In this document: one piece after another, positions 34,401 through 41,946 of the stretch | Layout of the letters: each line of letters starts with the position of its first letter | Numbering within the stretch: position 1 is the first letter of the stretch | Origin: Magnetococcales bacterium WMHbin3 | GTDB taxonomy: Bacteria > Pseudomonadota > Magnetococcia > Magnetococcales > Magnetaquicoccaceae | Direction: 5' to 3' | Length of the DNA stretch: 41,946 bases | Assembly (NCBI GenBank): GCA_002753185.1 | Contig: PDZX01000034.1 | Location: 1-41,946 of the forward strand | Made by a program: the position numbers and the translations under genes | Notes under the pieces: model-generated | Databases searched by the model: none | What the model was told of the DNA's origin: nothing | What the model saw: the letters and a program-made list of their open reading frames with translations, nothing else

Positions 34401-36100
34401 ATCGATTCCGGAGCGGAGACACCCAATAAATCCAGCCCGTTGGCGATCACCTGCCTGACCGCCAGGCAGAGTTCCATGCGGGCGCCGCGCAAGCCCGGAT
34501 CCTCATCCAGGATGCGATAGTTGTTGTAATACCCATGGAAGGCCGCCGCCAGTTCCGAGAGATAATAGGTCAGGCGGTGCGGCTCCCTGCTCAGGGCGGC
34601 CCCTTCCACGGTCTCCGGGAAGAGTCCCAGCCGACGGATCAGGTCCAGTTCTTCCGGGGCGTCCAGGCGTGACCGGTCACCCTGGTCGCACGCGAGGTTG
34701 CGCTCCTGGAGTTTGCCTTGCAGGGAGAAGACCCGCGCATGGGCATACTGCACGTAAAAGACCGGGTTGTCGTTGGTGCGCGACTTGGCCAGGTCCAGGT
34801 CGAAATCGATCCCCGCGCCCGAGGAGCGGGTGAGAAACCAGAAGCGAACCGCGTCCACTCCGGTTTCCTTGACGACATCGCGCAGGGTGACGAAGGTGCC
34901 AGCCCGTTTGGACATGCGCACCGGTTTGCCCCCCTGGGTGAGATTGACCATCTGGGTGAGGATGACATCCAGGATGTCCCGGCGGCCGGTCAGCGCCTCC
35001 AGGGCCGCCTGCACCCGTTTGACGTACCCGCCGTGATCCGCGCCCCAGACATCGACGAGGCGCTCGAAGCCCCGCCGGGCCTTGTCGAAGTGATAGGCGA
35101 TGTCTGCGGCGAAATAGGTATACGATCCGTCACCCTTTTGCAAGGGGCGATCCGAGTCGTCGCCGAAATGGGAGGAGCGGAACAGCAACTGGGGGCGGCT
35201 GTCGTAATCCTCCGGGGAGGCGCCATCCCATCCCTTGGGCCGTTCCAGGACCCCCTGGACGATCCATCCGTTTTTTGACAGTTCCTCCACCGCGCGGTCG
35301 ATTCCTCCGCTCACATGCAGGGAGCGTTCCGAAAACCACTGATCGAAATGGATTTGCATGGTTTCCAGGTCTTCGCGGATCTCCCGTATGACCCAGTCGA
35401 TGGCGAAATCGACCACTTGCGAAAACGGCAGGGTTGCGGGATCCCCGTGCCGGTCCAGGAGCGCCCTGGCGATTTCGATCACGTATTCGCCAGGATACCC
35501 CCCTTCGGGAGGCGCTTCGACGTGACCCGCGATTTCGCGGCAGCGGTGGAGCACGGAACGGCCCAGCACTTCCACCTGGGCGCCGGCGTCGTTGATGTAG
35601 TACTCCCTGGTGACCTGGTGTCCGGTGGCGGCAAGCAGACGGGCGATGGTATCCCCGGTGACCGCGCCGCGTCCATGGCCGACATGCATGGGGCCGGTGG
35701 GATTGGCGGAGACGAACTCCACCAGCACCTTTTGTCCGCGACCCGCCTCCGAGTGGCCGTAGCGGGCGCCGCGTTCGAGGATTTCCCCCAGCAGCAGGCG
35801 CAGCCGTTCCGGGGCGATGTGGAAATTGATGAATCCGGGACCGGCGATGTCGCAGGAGATGCCGGCGGTCTGCCCGGTGGGGATGGCGGCCAGGATTTTG
35901 CGCGCCAGGTCCAGGGGTTTCATGCGGGCATGGCGCGCGAGCACCAGAGCGGCATTGGTGGAAAAATCGCCATGGGTTTTCTCGCGCGGGCGTTCCACCT
36001 TGATTTCCGGCAAGGCCGCCAACACCCCGGCGGGCAGTTCCCCGGACCCGGTCAGGCGGTGCAGGCCGGCAGTCACGACTTCAACGACGATCTCCCGCAT
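34397..36100 (-). CDS. argS: Arginyl-tRNA synthetase
   Basis: 567 residues, usual length. It has the N-terminal Arg-tRNA-synthetase domain (GDFSTNAALVLAR), then VEFVSANPTGPMHVGHGRGAV containing the HIGH motif (HVGH), YYINDAGAQVEVLG, DVWGADHGGYVKRVQAAL and VRMSKRAGTFVTL, the KMSK-loop equivalent. The DALR anticodon-binding C-terminus ends with LCLAVRQVIANGLDLLGVSAPE. GGGAG lies 5-6 bp before the ATG at 36100. It is divergent from cobT and overlaps the SPOR gene by 4 bp, a common ArgS-SPOR pairing in proteobacteria. Confidence 0.97.
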   Translation of the reverse strand: MREIVVEVVTAGLHRLTGSGELPAGVLAALPEIKVERPREKTHGDFSTNAALVLARHARMKPLDLARKILAAIPTGQTAGISCDIAGPGFINFHIAPERLRLLLGEILERGARYGHSEAGRGQKVLVEFVSANPTGPMHVGHGRGAVTGDTIARLLAATGHQVTREYYINDAGAQVEVLGRSVLHRCREIAGHVEAPPEGGYPGEYVIEIARALLDRHGDPATLPFSQVVDFAIDWVIREIREDLETMQIHFDQWFSERSLHVSGGIDRAVEELSKNGWIVQGVLERPKGWDGASPEDYDSRPQLLFRSSHFGDDSDRPLQKGDGSYTYFAADIAYHFDKARRGFERLVDVWGADHGGYVKRVQAALEALTGRRDILDVILTQMVNLTQGGKPVRMSKRAGTFVTLRDVVKETGVDAVRFWFLTRSSGAGIDFDLDLAKSRTNDNPVFYVQYAHARVFSLQGKLQERNLACDQGDRSRLDAPEELDLIRRLGLFPETVEGAALSREPHRLTYYLSELAAAFHGYYNNYRILDEDPGLRGARMELCLAVRQVIANGLDLLGVSAPESM

Positions 36101-36206
36101 GGCGGCTCCCGAGGCTGGATGGATCGAAAAAGGGCACCCGACAGTTTACCCGCGCCACTGCCCGCATGGCAACCGGAAGGGTGCATTACGGAAAAAAAAG
36201 ATCGTC

Positions 36207-37307
36207 ATGGCCGATCTTCCTGGTATTGCGCGCGGGGATTGGATAGACTGGGAATGCTTGTCAACCAACGATTACGGAGCAACTTCAAGCGTGTCACCCT
36301 ATTGGCTGCATCAACCGATCCGCATCCCGGCCGAGCCTGCCCCCAACTCCCATCGAGCCGCGCGTTCGTTCGGCCCGCCCGGCGCCCTCGGCACCCTGGG
36401 CGAGATCGCACGCCGCATGGCCGTCATGCAGGACACCGGCACGCCCGTGGCCGATCCGGCCTGGGCCACGGTGTTCGTGGCGGATCACGGCGTGACCAGG
36501 GCGGGAATCGCCGGCCACACCGAACAGGATACCCTGGAGTGGGTGCGCAACTGCCTGCGCGGGGAGAGCGCCAGCGCAGTGATGGCCCGCCACCTCGGCA
36601 TCCCCTACGAGGTGGTGGACGTCGGCATGCGGGAAACGCCGGAAGACCTGCCGGGCCTGATCAGCCAGCGGGCCGGCAATGGCACCCAGGACTTTCGCCA
36701 TGCTCCGGCCATGAGCGAAATGCAACTCCATACCGCCCTCAACGCGGGCCGGGAGGCGGTGGAACGCGCCCAGCGGGCAGGCACGCGGACCTTCATCGCC
36801 GGCGAAATCGCCACCGGCAAAAGCACCTCGGCGGGCGCCCTGGCCTGCGCCCTGCTCGGCATGCCCCCGGAAACCGTGGCCGGACCGGGATCCGGCATCC
36901 CCCCGGAAATGATCTCGGTCAAGGCCGCCATCATCCAGGGAGCGGTGGATCATCACCAGAAGTTCATCGCCAATCCCCTGGATCTGCTGCGCCGCCTGGG
37001 CGGCTTCGAGATCGTCGCCATGTGCGGGGCCTATGTCAGTTGCGGACAGTTCGGGATCACCGTCATCGTGGACGGCCTCTGCTCCACGGTGGCCGCCCTG
37101 TTCGCCGTCACGCTGCATCCCGCCCTCAAACACTGGCTCTTCGTCGGTCACCGGGCAGCGGAACCAGGCCAATACCCCATCCTGCGCAACCTGGACATGC
37201 GCCCCATCCTCAACCTGGACATGCGCTTGGGAGAGGGGAGCGGGGCGCTGGCCGCCCTGCCGATCCTGCGCATGGCCTGCGCCCTGTCGGGCGCCCCCGC
37301 GCGATGA
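36207..37307 (+). CDS. cobT: Nicotinate-nucleotide:dimethylbenzimidazole phosphoribosyltransferase CobT
   Basis: 366 residues. Makes alpha-ribazole phosphate for the lower ligand of cobalamin. Seen in order: PPGALGTLGEIARRMA, ADHGVTRAGIAGH, the phosphate-binding-like GEIATGKSTSAGALACALLG, CGAYVSCGQFG and LNLDMRLGEGSGALAALPILRMA. The Glu in LGEGSG is the family's catalytic base. Start at 36207 (MADLPGIARGDW) chosen by length; no strong ribosome site, and the frame extends further upstream. Overlaps the phosphatase gene by ATGA. I see no cobalamin riboswitch in the 106-bp gap. Confidence 0.95.
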   Translation: MADLPGIARGDWIDWECLSTNDYGATSSVSPYWLHQPIRIPAEPAPNSHRAARSFGPPGALGTLGEIARRMAVMQDTGTPVADPAWATVFVADHGVTRAGIAGHTEQDTLEWVRNCLRGESASAVMARHLGIPYEVVDVGMRETPEDLPGLISQRAGNGTQDFRHAPAMSEMQLHTALNAGREAVERAQRAGTRTFIAGEIATGKSTSAGALACALLGMPPETVAGPGSGIPPEMISVKAAIIQGAVDHHQKFIANPLDLLRRLGGFEIVAMCGAYVSCGQFGITVIVDGLCSTVAALFAVTLHPALKHWLFVGHRAAEPGQYPILRNLDMRPILNLDMRLGEGSGALAALPILRMACALSGAPAR

Positions 37308-37957
37308 TCCCTCCGAATTACCGGAGCCACAACGCCGAGGAGGGGGTCCTGCTCGACCTGCTGCGCCACGGCGCTCCGGAAGGAGGCGTCAAATACCGGG
37401 GTTCTCTGGACGACCCCCTCGCCCCGGAAGGGTGGGAGGCGATGCGGGAGACGGTGCGCCATCACCCCCCCTGGGACCGCATCCTGACCTCCCCCTTGCG
37501 CCGTTGCGCCGCGTTCGCGCAAGAACTGGGAAAACAAATCGATCGCCCCGTGACCGTGGACCCGCGCCTGCGCGAAATGAGCTTCGGCCGCTGGGAAGGC
37601 CGCACCGCCAGCGAAATCCTCGCCACCGATGGCGACCTCCTGCCCCGCTTCTGGCGCAACCCCCTGGAAAATCCCCCTCCGGGCGGAGACGACCTGCGCG
37701 ATGTCCGGCAACGCCTCCTGCAACTCTGGAACGACCTGCTGGACAATCCCGATGGGGAGCGTCTCCTCGTCGTCGCGCATGGCGGGGTGATCCGCGTGCT
37801 GCTCAGCTTCGTCCTGATGACCCCGCTGGAACACCTCTCCCGCATCACCGTGCCCTATGCCGCCCTGGCGCGCATCAAAGTCGAGCGCATCGGCGAGACC
37901 TGGATGCCCAGATTGCTCTTTTGCGGCCTGGCGGGAAACCGGGATGAAACCCGGTGA
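37304..37957 (+). CDS. Histidine phosphatase, CobC/alpha-ribazole phosphatase-like
   Basis: 217 residues of the phosphoglycerate-mutase-like fold. LLDLLRHGAPEGG carries the catalytic RHG; TSPLRRCAAFA and LREMSFGRWEG follow, as does LLVVAHGGVIRVLL with the second catalytic His. The position right after cobT, with a 4-bp overlap, points to alpha-ribazole-phosphate dephosphorylation (CobC), though the family also has other substrates. GFRWEGR-type wording is typical of CobC/GpmB. Ends 14 bp inside the next gene. Confidence 0.85.
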   Translation: MIPPNYRSHNAEEGVLLDLLRHGAPEGGVKYRGSLDDPLAPEGWEAMRETVRHHPPWDRILTSPLRRCAAFAQELGKQIDRPVTVDPRLREMSFGRWEGRTASEILATDGDLLPRFWRNPLENPPPGGDDLRDVRQRLLQLWNDLLDNPDGERLLVVAHGGVIRVLLSFVLMTPLEHLSRITVPYAALARIKVERIGETWMPRLLFCGLAGNRDETR

Positions 37958-40877
37958 CTTCCAACTGCTGCTGGTCGAGGACGACCAGATCGACCGGTTG
38001 GCCTTCAAAAGGTTGATGCGCCAGGAGCATCTGCCCTTCCAATCCACCATGGCCGGATCCCTGGCCGAGGCGATCCGCCTGATCGGGGAGCGCTCTTTCG
38101 ACGTGGTGATCTCCGACTACCGCCTCGGCGACGGAACCGCCCTGGAACTCTTCCCCTTGCTCCCGGAAACCCCGGTGATCGTGGTCACCGGCGGCGGCGA
38201 CGAGGAGATCGCCGTCCAGGCCATGAAGGCGGGCGCTTATGATTACCTGATCAAGGATCACGATCGCAACTACCTGAAATTCCTCCCCGTCGTCGCCCGA
38301 CAGGCGGTGGTCGGCCGCAATGCCCAGTCCCGCCTCAAACAGAATTTTCACCTCCAGGAGGCCCTCAACGCCATCCTGAAGATCGCCCTGGAAAACATCC
38401 CCCTCCACGAACAGATGCACCGCATTCTGGAGCGGGCCATGGCCATCGCCCCGTTGCCGGTGACCATTCTGGCCGCCGACGATCCCGGCGTGGTGGTGAA
38501 CCGGTTGCGCCGGGCCACCGAGGCGATGGACGACCCGGAGGCCAGGGCCTTCCCCCAGGCGGTCGCCGATACCCTGGCCGGCTGCATCGAACACAAGCGG
38601 ATGGAAGAGGACCTCCGACAGGCCAAGGAGGCCGCTGAGGCCGCCAGCCAGGCCAAGAGCGCCTTTCTGGCCAACATGAGCCACGAGATCCGTACCCCCA
38701 TGAACGCCATCATCGGTTTCACCGGCCTGGCGCTCAAGAGCGAACTCGGCCCCAGAATCTACGACTATCTGACCAAGATCGAGGGTTCGGCGGATATCCT
38801 GCTGCGGGTGCTCAACGACATCCTGGACTTCTCCAAGATCGAGGCGGGCAAACTCGATTTCGAGCAGGTCCCCTTTTCGTTGTCCGCAGTCGGCAATCAC
38901 ATCGCCGACCTCTACCGCAAGCAGAGCGCGCAAAAGGGGGTGGAACTGATCATCGTCCTGCCCGCATCCGTCCCCATGGCCCTGATCGGCGATCCCTTGC
39001 GCCTGGAACAGGTGCTGGTCAACCTGGTGGGCAATGCGATCAAGTTCACCGAACACGGCGAGATCGTCGTGCGCGTTCGCGTCCTGGAACAGGGCAAGGG
39101 CCGCGTCAAACTGGAGTTCTCGGTCAAGGATACCGGGATCGGCATGCGTCAGGAAAAGATCGCCGGGCTGTTCGATCCCTTCACCCAGGCGGACGAGTCC
39201 ACCACCCGGCAATACGGCGGGACCGGGCTGGGACTGGCGATCTGCCGCAGCCTGGTCGCCCGGATGGACGGCGAGATCTGGGCGAAAGCGGAGCTGGGCC
39301 AGGGGAGCACGTTCCACTTCACCGCCGTTTTCCAGTTGCAGTCCGAAACGCGCGCCCCGGCGTCCGCGAACCGGGAGAGCCTGCGCGGCATGCGGGTTTT
39401 GTGCGTGGACGACAACATGGCGGCACGGGAGATGTTGGAAGAGATCCTGCGCTCCTTCTCCTTCGAGCCGGTCATGGCCGATTCCGGTCCCGACGCCCTG
39501 CGGGAGTGGCAGGTCTCCCTGGCCCAAAACCGGCCCTTCCCCCTGGTGCTGATGGACTATGTCATGCCGGAGATGGATGGGCTGGAAACCATCGGCCGCA
39601 TCCTGGCCGGGAGCGTCAAGCCGAAAATCATCCTCCTGAGCGCCTTCGATCAGGTGGCGCTCAAGCAGGGCAAGGGGATGGACGCCATCCTCACCAAACC
39701 GGTCTGCCGCTCTCGGCTGTTCGACACCATCATGGAGGTATGCGGCCAGCCCGTCACCCGCGAGCGGCGCGCCAACCCCACCGCCCCCCTGGAAGAGGAG
39801 ATCGTCGCCAAGATCGGTGGGGCGCGTATCCTGCTGGTGGAGGACAATCACATCAATCAACAGGTGGCGCGGGAGATCCTGGAGCGGGTCAAGCTCTTCG
39901 TGACCATCGCCAACGACGGCCGGGAGGCGATCCATCTGGCCGGAACGGATCAGTTCGACGCGGTGCTGATGGACCTGCAAATGCCGGAGATGGATGGCTA
40001 CGAGGCGACCCGCCGGCTGCGCGCCGAACCGAAGTTCCGCGCGCTGCCCATCATCGCCATGACCGCCCACGCCATGGCCGGGGAACGGGAAAAGTGTCTG
40101 GCCATCGGCATGAACGACCACGTCGCCAAGCCGATCCAGCCGGCCCGGCTCTTTCAGGCGCTGTTGGCGTGGATCGCGCCCCAGGAGCGCTGTCTCCCCC
40201 GGTCGCTCGACCAGCGCCCGGCCCGCGAGGCTGCTGACGGGTTGCCCGACACGCTGCCCGGCATCGACGTCTCCGCCGGATTGATGCGCCTGATGGGCAG
40301 CAGCAGTCTCTACCGCTCCTTGTTGCGGCAGTTCGCACGGGATTTCGCCAATGTGGGCGGAAAGATCCGTACCGGGCTGAATGGCAAGCGGGCCTCGGAC
40401 ATGGAGATGGCGCGCGCCACCACGCACATGATCAAGGGGGTGGCCGGCAATCTCGCCGCCACCGGGTTGCAGAACGCGGCCCGCAATCTCGAATTGGCCA
40501 TCCGCGAGCAGGACCCCGCGCAACTCCCCCTCCTGATGGATCGCTTCGATGCCGCCCTGCGGCAGGTGATGGCGTCCATCGCCACCCTGCCGGATCCGCC
40601 GGAAACCGGCAATGCCCCCTCCGCCGCCACAACGGATGCGGCGGCGGCTCCCAGTCAGGTGACCACCGTGCTGCATGCCCTGTTGATCCATCTGCACAAG
40701 AACGACCTGATGGCCGAGGAGAACGTCGCCGAATTGCGGCGCCTGCTGGCCACGAGCACCGCGCGGGACCAGGTGGAACTCCTGGCCCGGCAGGTGGATG
40801 AGTTGGAGTTTACCGGGGCCGTCGATACGGTCCACAAAATCGCCGCCACTTTGAATCTTGTCCTGGAACGGCCATGA
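37944..40877 (+). CDS. Hybrid sensor histidine kinase: REC - shortened GAF - HisKA - HATPase - REC - REC - HPt
   Basis: 977 residues with no TM, so cytoplasmic. REC1 (about 5-120) has LLVEDDQ and VISDYRLGDG. A GAF-like region (about 140-220) is internally shortened. HisKA has ANMSHEIRTPMNAIIGF (His about 247). HATPase follows with NLVGNAIKFTE, DTGIGM and GGTGLGLAI. REC2 (about 483-600) has VLCVDDN and LMDYVMPEMDG, and REC3 (about 628-745) has LLVEDNHINQQ and LMDLQMPEMDG. HPt (about 775-885) has HMIKGVAGNLAATGL (His about 826). The phosphorelay residues are all intact. The start ATG at 37944 lies inside the previous gene. It is followed by a receiver gene (ATGA). Input comes by REC1, so it likely sits mid-relay. 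Confidence 0.93.
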   Translation: MKPGDFQLLLVEDDQIDRLAFKRLMRQEHLPFQSTMAGSLAEAIRLIGERSFDVVISDYRLGDGTALELFPLLPETPVIVVTGGGDEEIAVQAMKAGAYDYLIKDHDRNYLKFLPVVARQAVVGRNAQSRLKQNFHLQEALNAILKIALENIPLHEQMHRILERAMAIAPLPVTILAADDPGVVVNRLRRATEAMDDPEARAFPQAVADTLAGCIEHKRMEEDLRQAKEAAEAASQAKSAFLANMSHEIRTPMNAIIGFTGLALKSELGPRIYDYLTKIEGSADILLRVLNDILDFSKIEAGKLDFEQVPFSLSAVGNHIADLYRKQSAQKGVELIIVLPASVPMALIGDPLRLEQVLVNLVGNAIKFTEHGEIVVRVRVLEQGKGRVKLEFSVKDTGIGMRQEKIAGLFDPFTQADESTTRQYGGTGLGLAICRSLVARMDGEIWAKAELGQGSTFHFTAVFQLQSETRAPASANRESLRGMRVLCVDDNMAAREMLEEILRSFSFEPVMADSGPDALREWQVSLAQNRPFPLVLMDYVMPEMDGLETIGRILAGSVKPKIILLSAFDQVALKQGKGMDAILTKPVCRSRLFDTIMEVCGQPVTRERRANPTAPLEEEIVAKIGGARILLVEDNHINQQVAREILERVKLFVTIANDGREAIHLAGTDQFDAVLMDLQMPEMDGYEATRRLRAEPKFRALPIIAMTAHAMAGEREKCLAIGMNDHVAKPIQPARLFQALLAWIAPQERCLPRSLDQRPAREAADGLPDTLPGIDVSAGLMRLMGSSSLYRSLLRQFARDFANVGGKIRTGLNGKRASDMEMARATTHMIKGVAGNLAATGLQNAARNLELAIREQDPAQLPLLMDRFDAALRQVMASIATLPDPPETGNAPSAATTDAAAAPSQVTTVLHALLIHLHKNDLMAEENVAELRRLLATSTARDQVELLARQVDELEFTGAVDTVHKIAATLNLVLERP

Positions 40878-41254
40878 ACACCGCAGAGGAAAACAAGCCG
40901 AGAATCCTGATCGTGGACGACATCGTCGTCAACCTGAAGCTGTTGCGTCAGATTCTGCGGGACGATTTCCTGATCTCCTTTGCCCCCGGCGGGCGGAAGG
41001 CACTGGAGGTCGTCGCGCTGCAAAAGCCGGATCTGATCCTGTTGGACATCATGATGCCCGACATGGACGGCATCGAGGTGTGCCGGTACCTGCGCGAGAA
41101 TCCGGAGACCGCCGCCATTCCGGTGATCTTCGTCTCCGCCAACGAGGAGGCCATGGCGGAGATCGCCGACTGCGCAGGCGAGCGGGTGGACTGCATCGTC
41201 AAGCCGGTGGATGCGGGGGTGCTGTTGACCAAAATCAGGCGGTTCCTGGGGTGA
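40874..41254 (+). CDS. Single-domain response regulator
   Basis: 126 residues, one receiver only: ILIVDDIVVNLKLLRQIL, phospho-acceptor in LILLDIMMPDMDGIEVC, IFVSANEEA and VKPVDAGVLLTKI. All required acidic, Thr/Ser and Lys positions are there, so it should accept phosphate, probably from the hybrid kinase upstream whose stop it overlaps (ATGA). Its output is not encoded in the protein itself. The stop overlaps a GTG (GTGA) of the next frame. Confidence 0.92.
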   Translation: MNTAEENKPRILIVDDIVVNLKLLRQILRDDFLISFAPGGRKALEVVALQKPDLILLDIMMPDMDGIEVCRYLRENPETAAIPVIFVSANEEAMAEIADCAGERVDCIVKPVDAGVLLTKIRRFLG

Positions 41255-41259
41255 CGCCC

Positions 41260-41946
41260 ATGTCGCGACCGATCCGGGTGCTGCTGGTCGATGCCTCGCC
41301 GCTTTCACAGGCCCTGCTCAAACGGCTCCTGGCCCCCTGGCCGGACCTGGAGGTGGCGGGCAGCGCCCGCGACGGCGCGGAAGGACTGCGTCTCGTCGAG
41401 GAGACGCGGCCGGATCTGATCTGCACCGATCTCTTCATGCCGGTGCTGGACGGCCTGGAACTCACCAGGACGGTTCGGGAGCGCTTCAACCTGCCGGTCC
41501 TGGTGGTCACCGATTCCCTGCGCGAGGATCAGTCGATCAGCCCCTTCGATCTGCTGGTGGCCGGCGCCTCCGATCTTTACTACAAACCCGTCAACTGGAA
41601 CGCCGGCGAGGCCGAGGATGCCTCCCGCGCCCTGGCTGGCAAGATCCGGCTGCTGGTCGGCGTGCATGTCCACCACGAGACATGGATCGCGCCGCCATCC
41701 CGGATTCCGGATCAGGCCATGCCGGCGGTGAATCTGGTGGTGCTCGGCGGCGGGACCGGAGTCGTGCCGGTGCTGCGCGAGATCCTGTCCGGCCTGGGCG
41801 CCGATTTTCCGGTGCCGATCCTGTGCGTGACCCATCTGGCCCCGGTGTTTCATCGCCCCTTGATCCACTGGCTGGCGCGTCAGACCTCGATGCTGGTTCA
41901 GGAGGGCGCCCAGGGCGAAATGCCGATGCCCGGATCGGTCTACTTC
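41260..41946 (+). CDS. CheB-like protein with intact receiver and altered esterase active site (3' end cut by window edge)
   Basis: The frame starts at ATG 41260 (MSRPIRVLLVDASPLSQALL); GTG 41251 in a GTGA overlap is an alternative. The receiver is complete: VDAS, phospho-acceptor in LICTDLFMPVLDG, VVTDSL, and YYKPVNW with the Lys. After a linker (about 120-160) the methylesterase domain begins: LVVLGGGTGVVPVL, then FPVPILCVTHLAPVF. In CheB this first motif is ASTGG with the catalytic Ser; here the Ser position reads Gly. His of the triad (THLAP) is kept. The domain is open at the window end, so the Asp cannot be checked. It may act as a phosphorylation-controlled binding protein rather than an esterase (inference). 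Confidence 0.85.
   Translation, partial: MSRPIRVLLVDASPLSQALLKRLLAPWPDLEVAGSARDGAEGLRLVEETRPDLICTDLFMPVLDGLELTRTVRERFNLPVLVVTDSLREDQSISPFDLLVAGASDLYYKPVNWNAGEAEDASRALAGKIRLLVGVHVHHETWIAPPSRIPDQAMPAVNLVVLGGGTGVVPVLREILSGLGADFPVPILCVTHLAPVFHRPLIHWLARQTSMLVQEGAQGEMPMPGSVYF

Noticed and set aside
35315..36206. Long upstream extension of the frame that contains the histidine phosphatase gene
   Set aside because: The part before 37304 is antisense to argS and out of frame with cobT; the family similarity starts at MIPPNYRSHN, where the ATGA overlap also lies.
36101..36206. Cobalamin riboswitch before cobT
   Set aside because: The gap is only 106 bp and shows neither a B12-box-like element nor the needed stems.
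37875..40835. Minus-strand open frame of about 986 codons across the hybrid kinase
   Set aside because: It is an antisense shadow of the plus-strand kinase, whose domains are all recognisable; the antisense protein is rich in His, Gly and Gln with no domain pattern, as expected from GC-rich codon bias.

Overview
The window is a GC-rich (roughly 60-65% by eye), densely packed Gram-negative chromosome segment. An outer membrane is implied by a TolC-type protein, a type I secretion apparatus and a SPOR-domain protein. Very frequent 4-bp ATGA/GTGA gene overlaps, many chemotaxis and two-component proteins, and a repeat-rich giant secreted protein fit a motile proteobacterium, perhaps of the Magnetococcales/Alphaproteobacteria type. 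That placement is my inference from style, not from a marker gene. I saw no rRNA, tRNA, CRISPR array or intact insertion sequence.

Layout. (1) 1-3718, minus strand: an mcp-cheB-cheR chemotaxis operon; cheR runs off the left edge, and the CheB receiver has lost its phosphorylation residues. (2) About 3940-7190, plus strand: a lower-GC accessory island. It holds the C-terminal remnant of a DUF3883-type protein, coupled by short overlaps to an intact Schlafen/AlbA_2-HATPase gene and an intact ParA-like ATPase gene, then a small ORF and an antitoxin gene whose toxin is cut off after about 11 residues. (3) 7197-17786: a phosphate region. A Pho-box-preceded pstS is followed by a PhoU fused to a catalytically dead phosphatase-like domain, pstC, pstA and two different pstB paralogues. 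Divergent from pstS is a P-loop NTPase plus FHA/PPP-phosphatase pair. A Pit transporter with its DUF47 partner and a PhoB-type regulator follow; no phoR is present. (4) 17974-33402: a secretion/sensing region. A 2057-residue repeat adhesin-like protein converges on a minus-strand six-gene run: a periplasmic-binding/Cys-loop-like/MscS fusion channel, TolC, ABC ATPase, HlyD, a TerB-like protein and a Ser/Thr kinase. (5) 33426-36100, minus strand: argS and a SPOR-domain protein. (6) 36207-41946, plus strand: cobT, a histidine phosphatase (CobC-like), a large hybrid histidine kinase, a stand-alone receiver and a second CheB-like gene that leaves the right edge with its catalytic serine apparently lost.

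The most unusual item is the fusion channel at 30295-33321. From sequence it reads as a periplasmic ligand-binding protein joined to a Cys-loop-receptor-like extracellular domain and an MscS pore, placed first in an operon with a type I secretion machine and a kinase. A second theme is functional asymmetry: two PstB ATPases whose motif losses all fall in one composite ATP site, a type I ABC ATPase with degraded motifs, a dead phosphatase domain on PhoU, and two CheB proteins with complementary losses. The DUF3883-AlbA_2-ParA cassette is a candidate mobile or defence-type system, present here in a 5'-truncated form.
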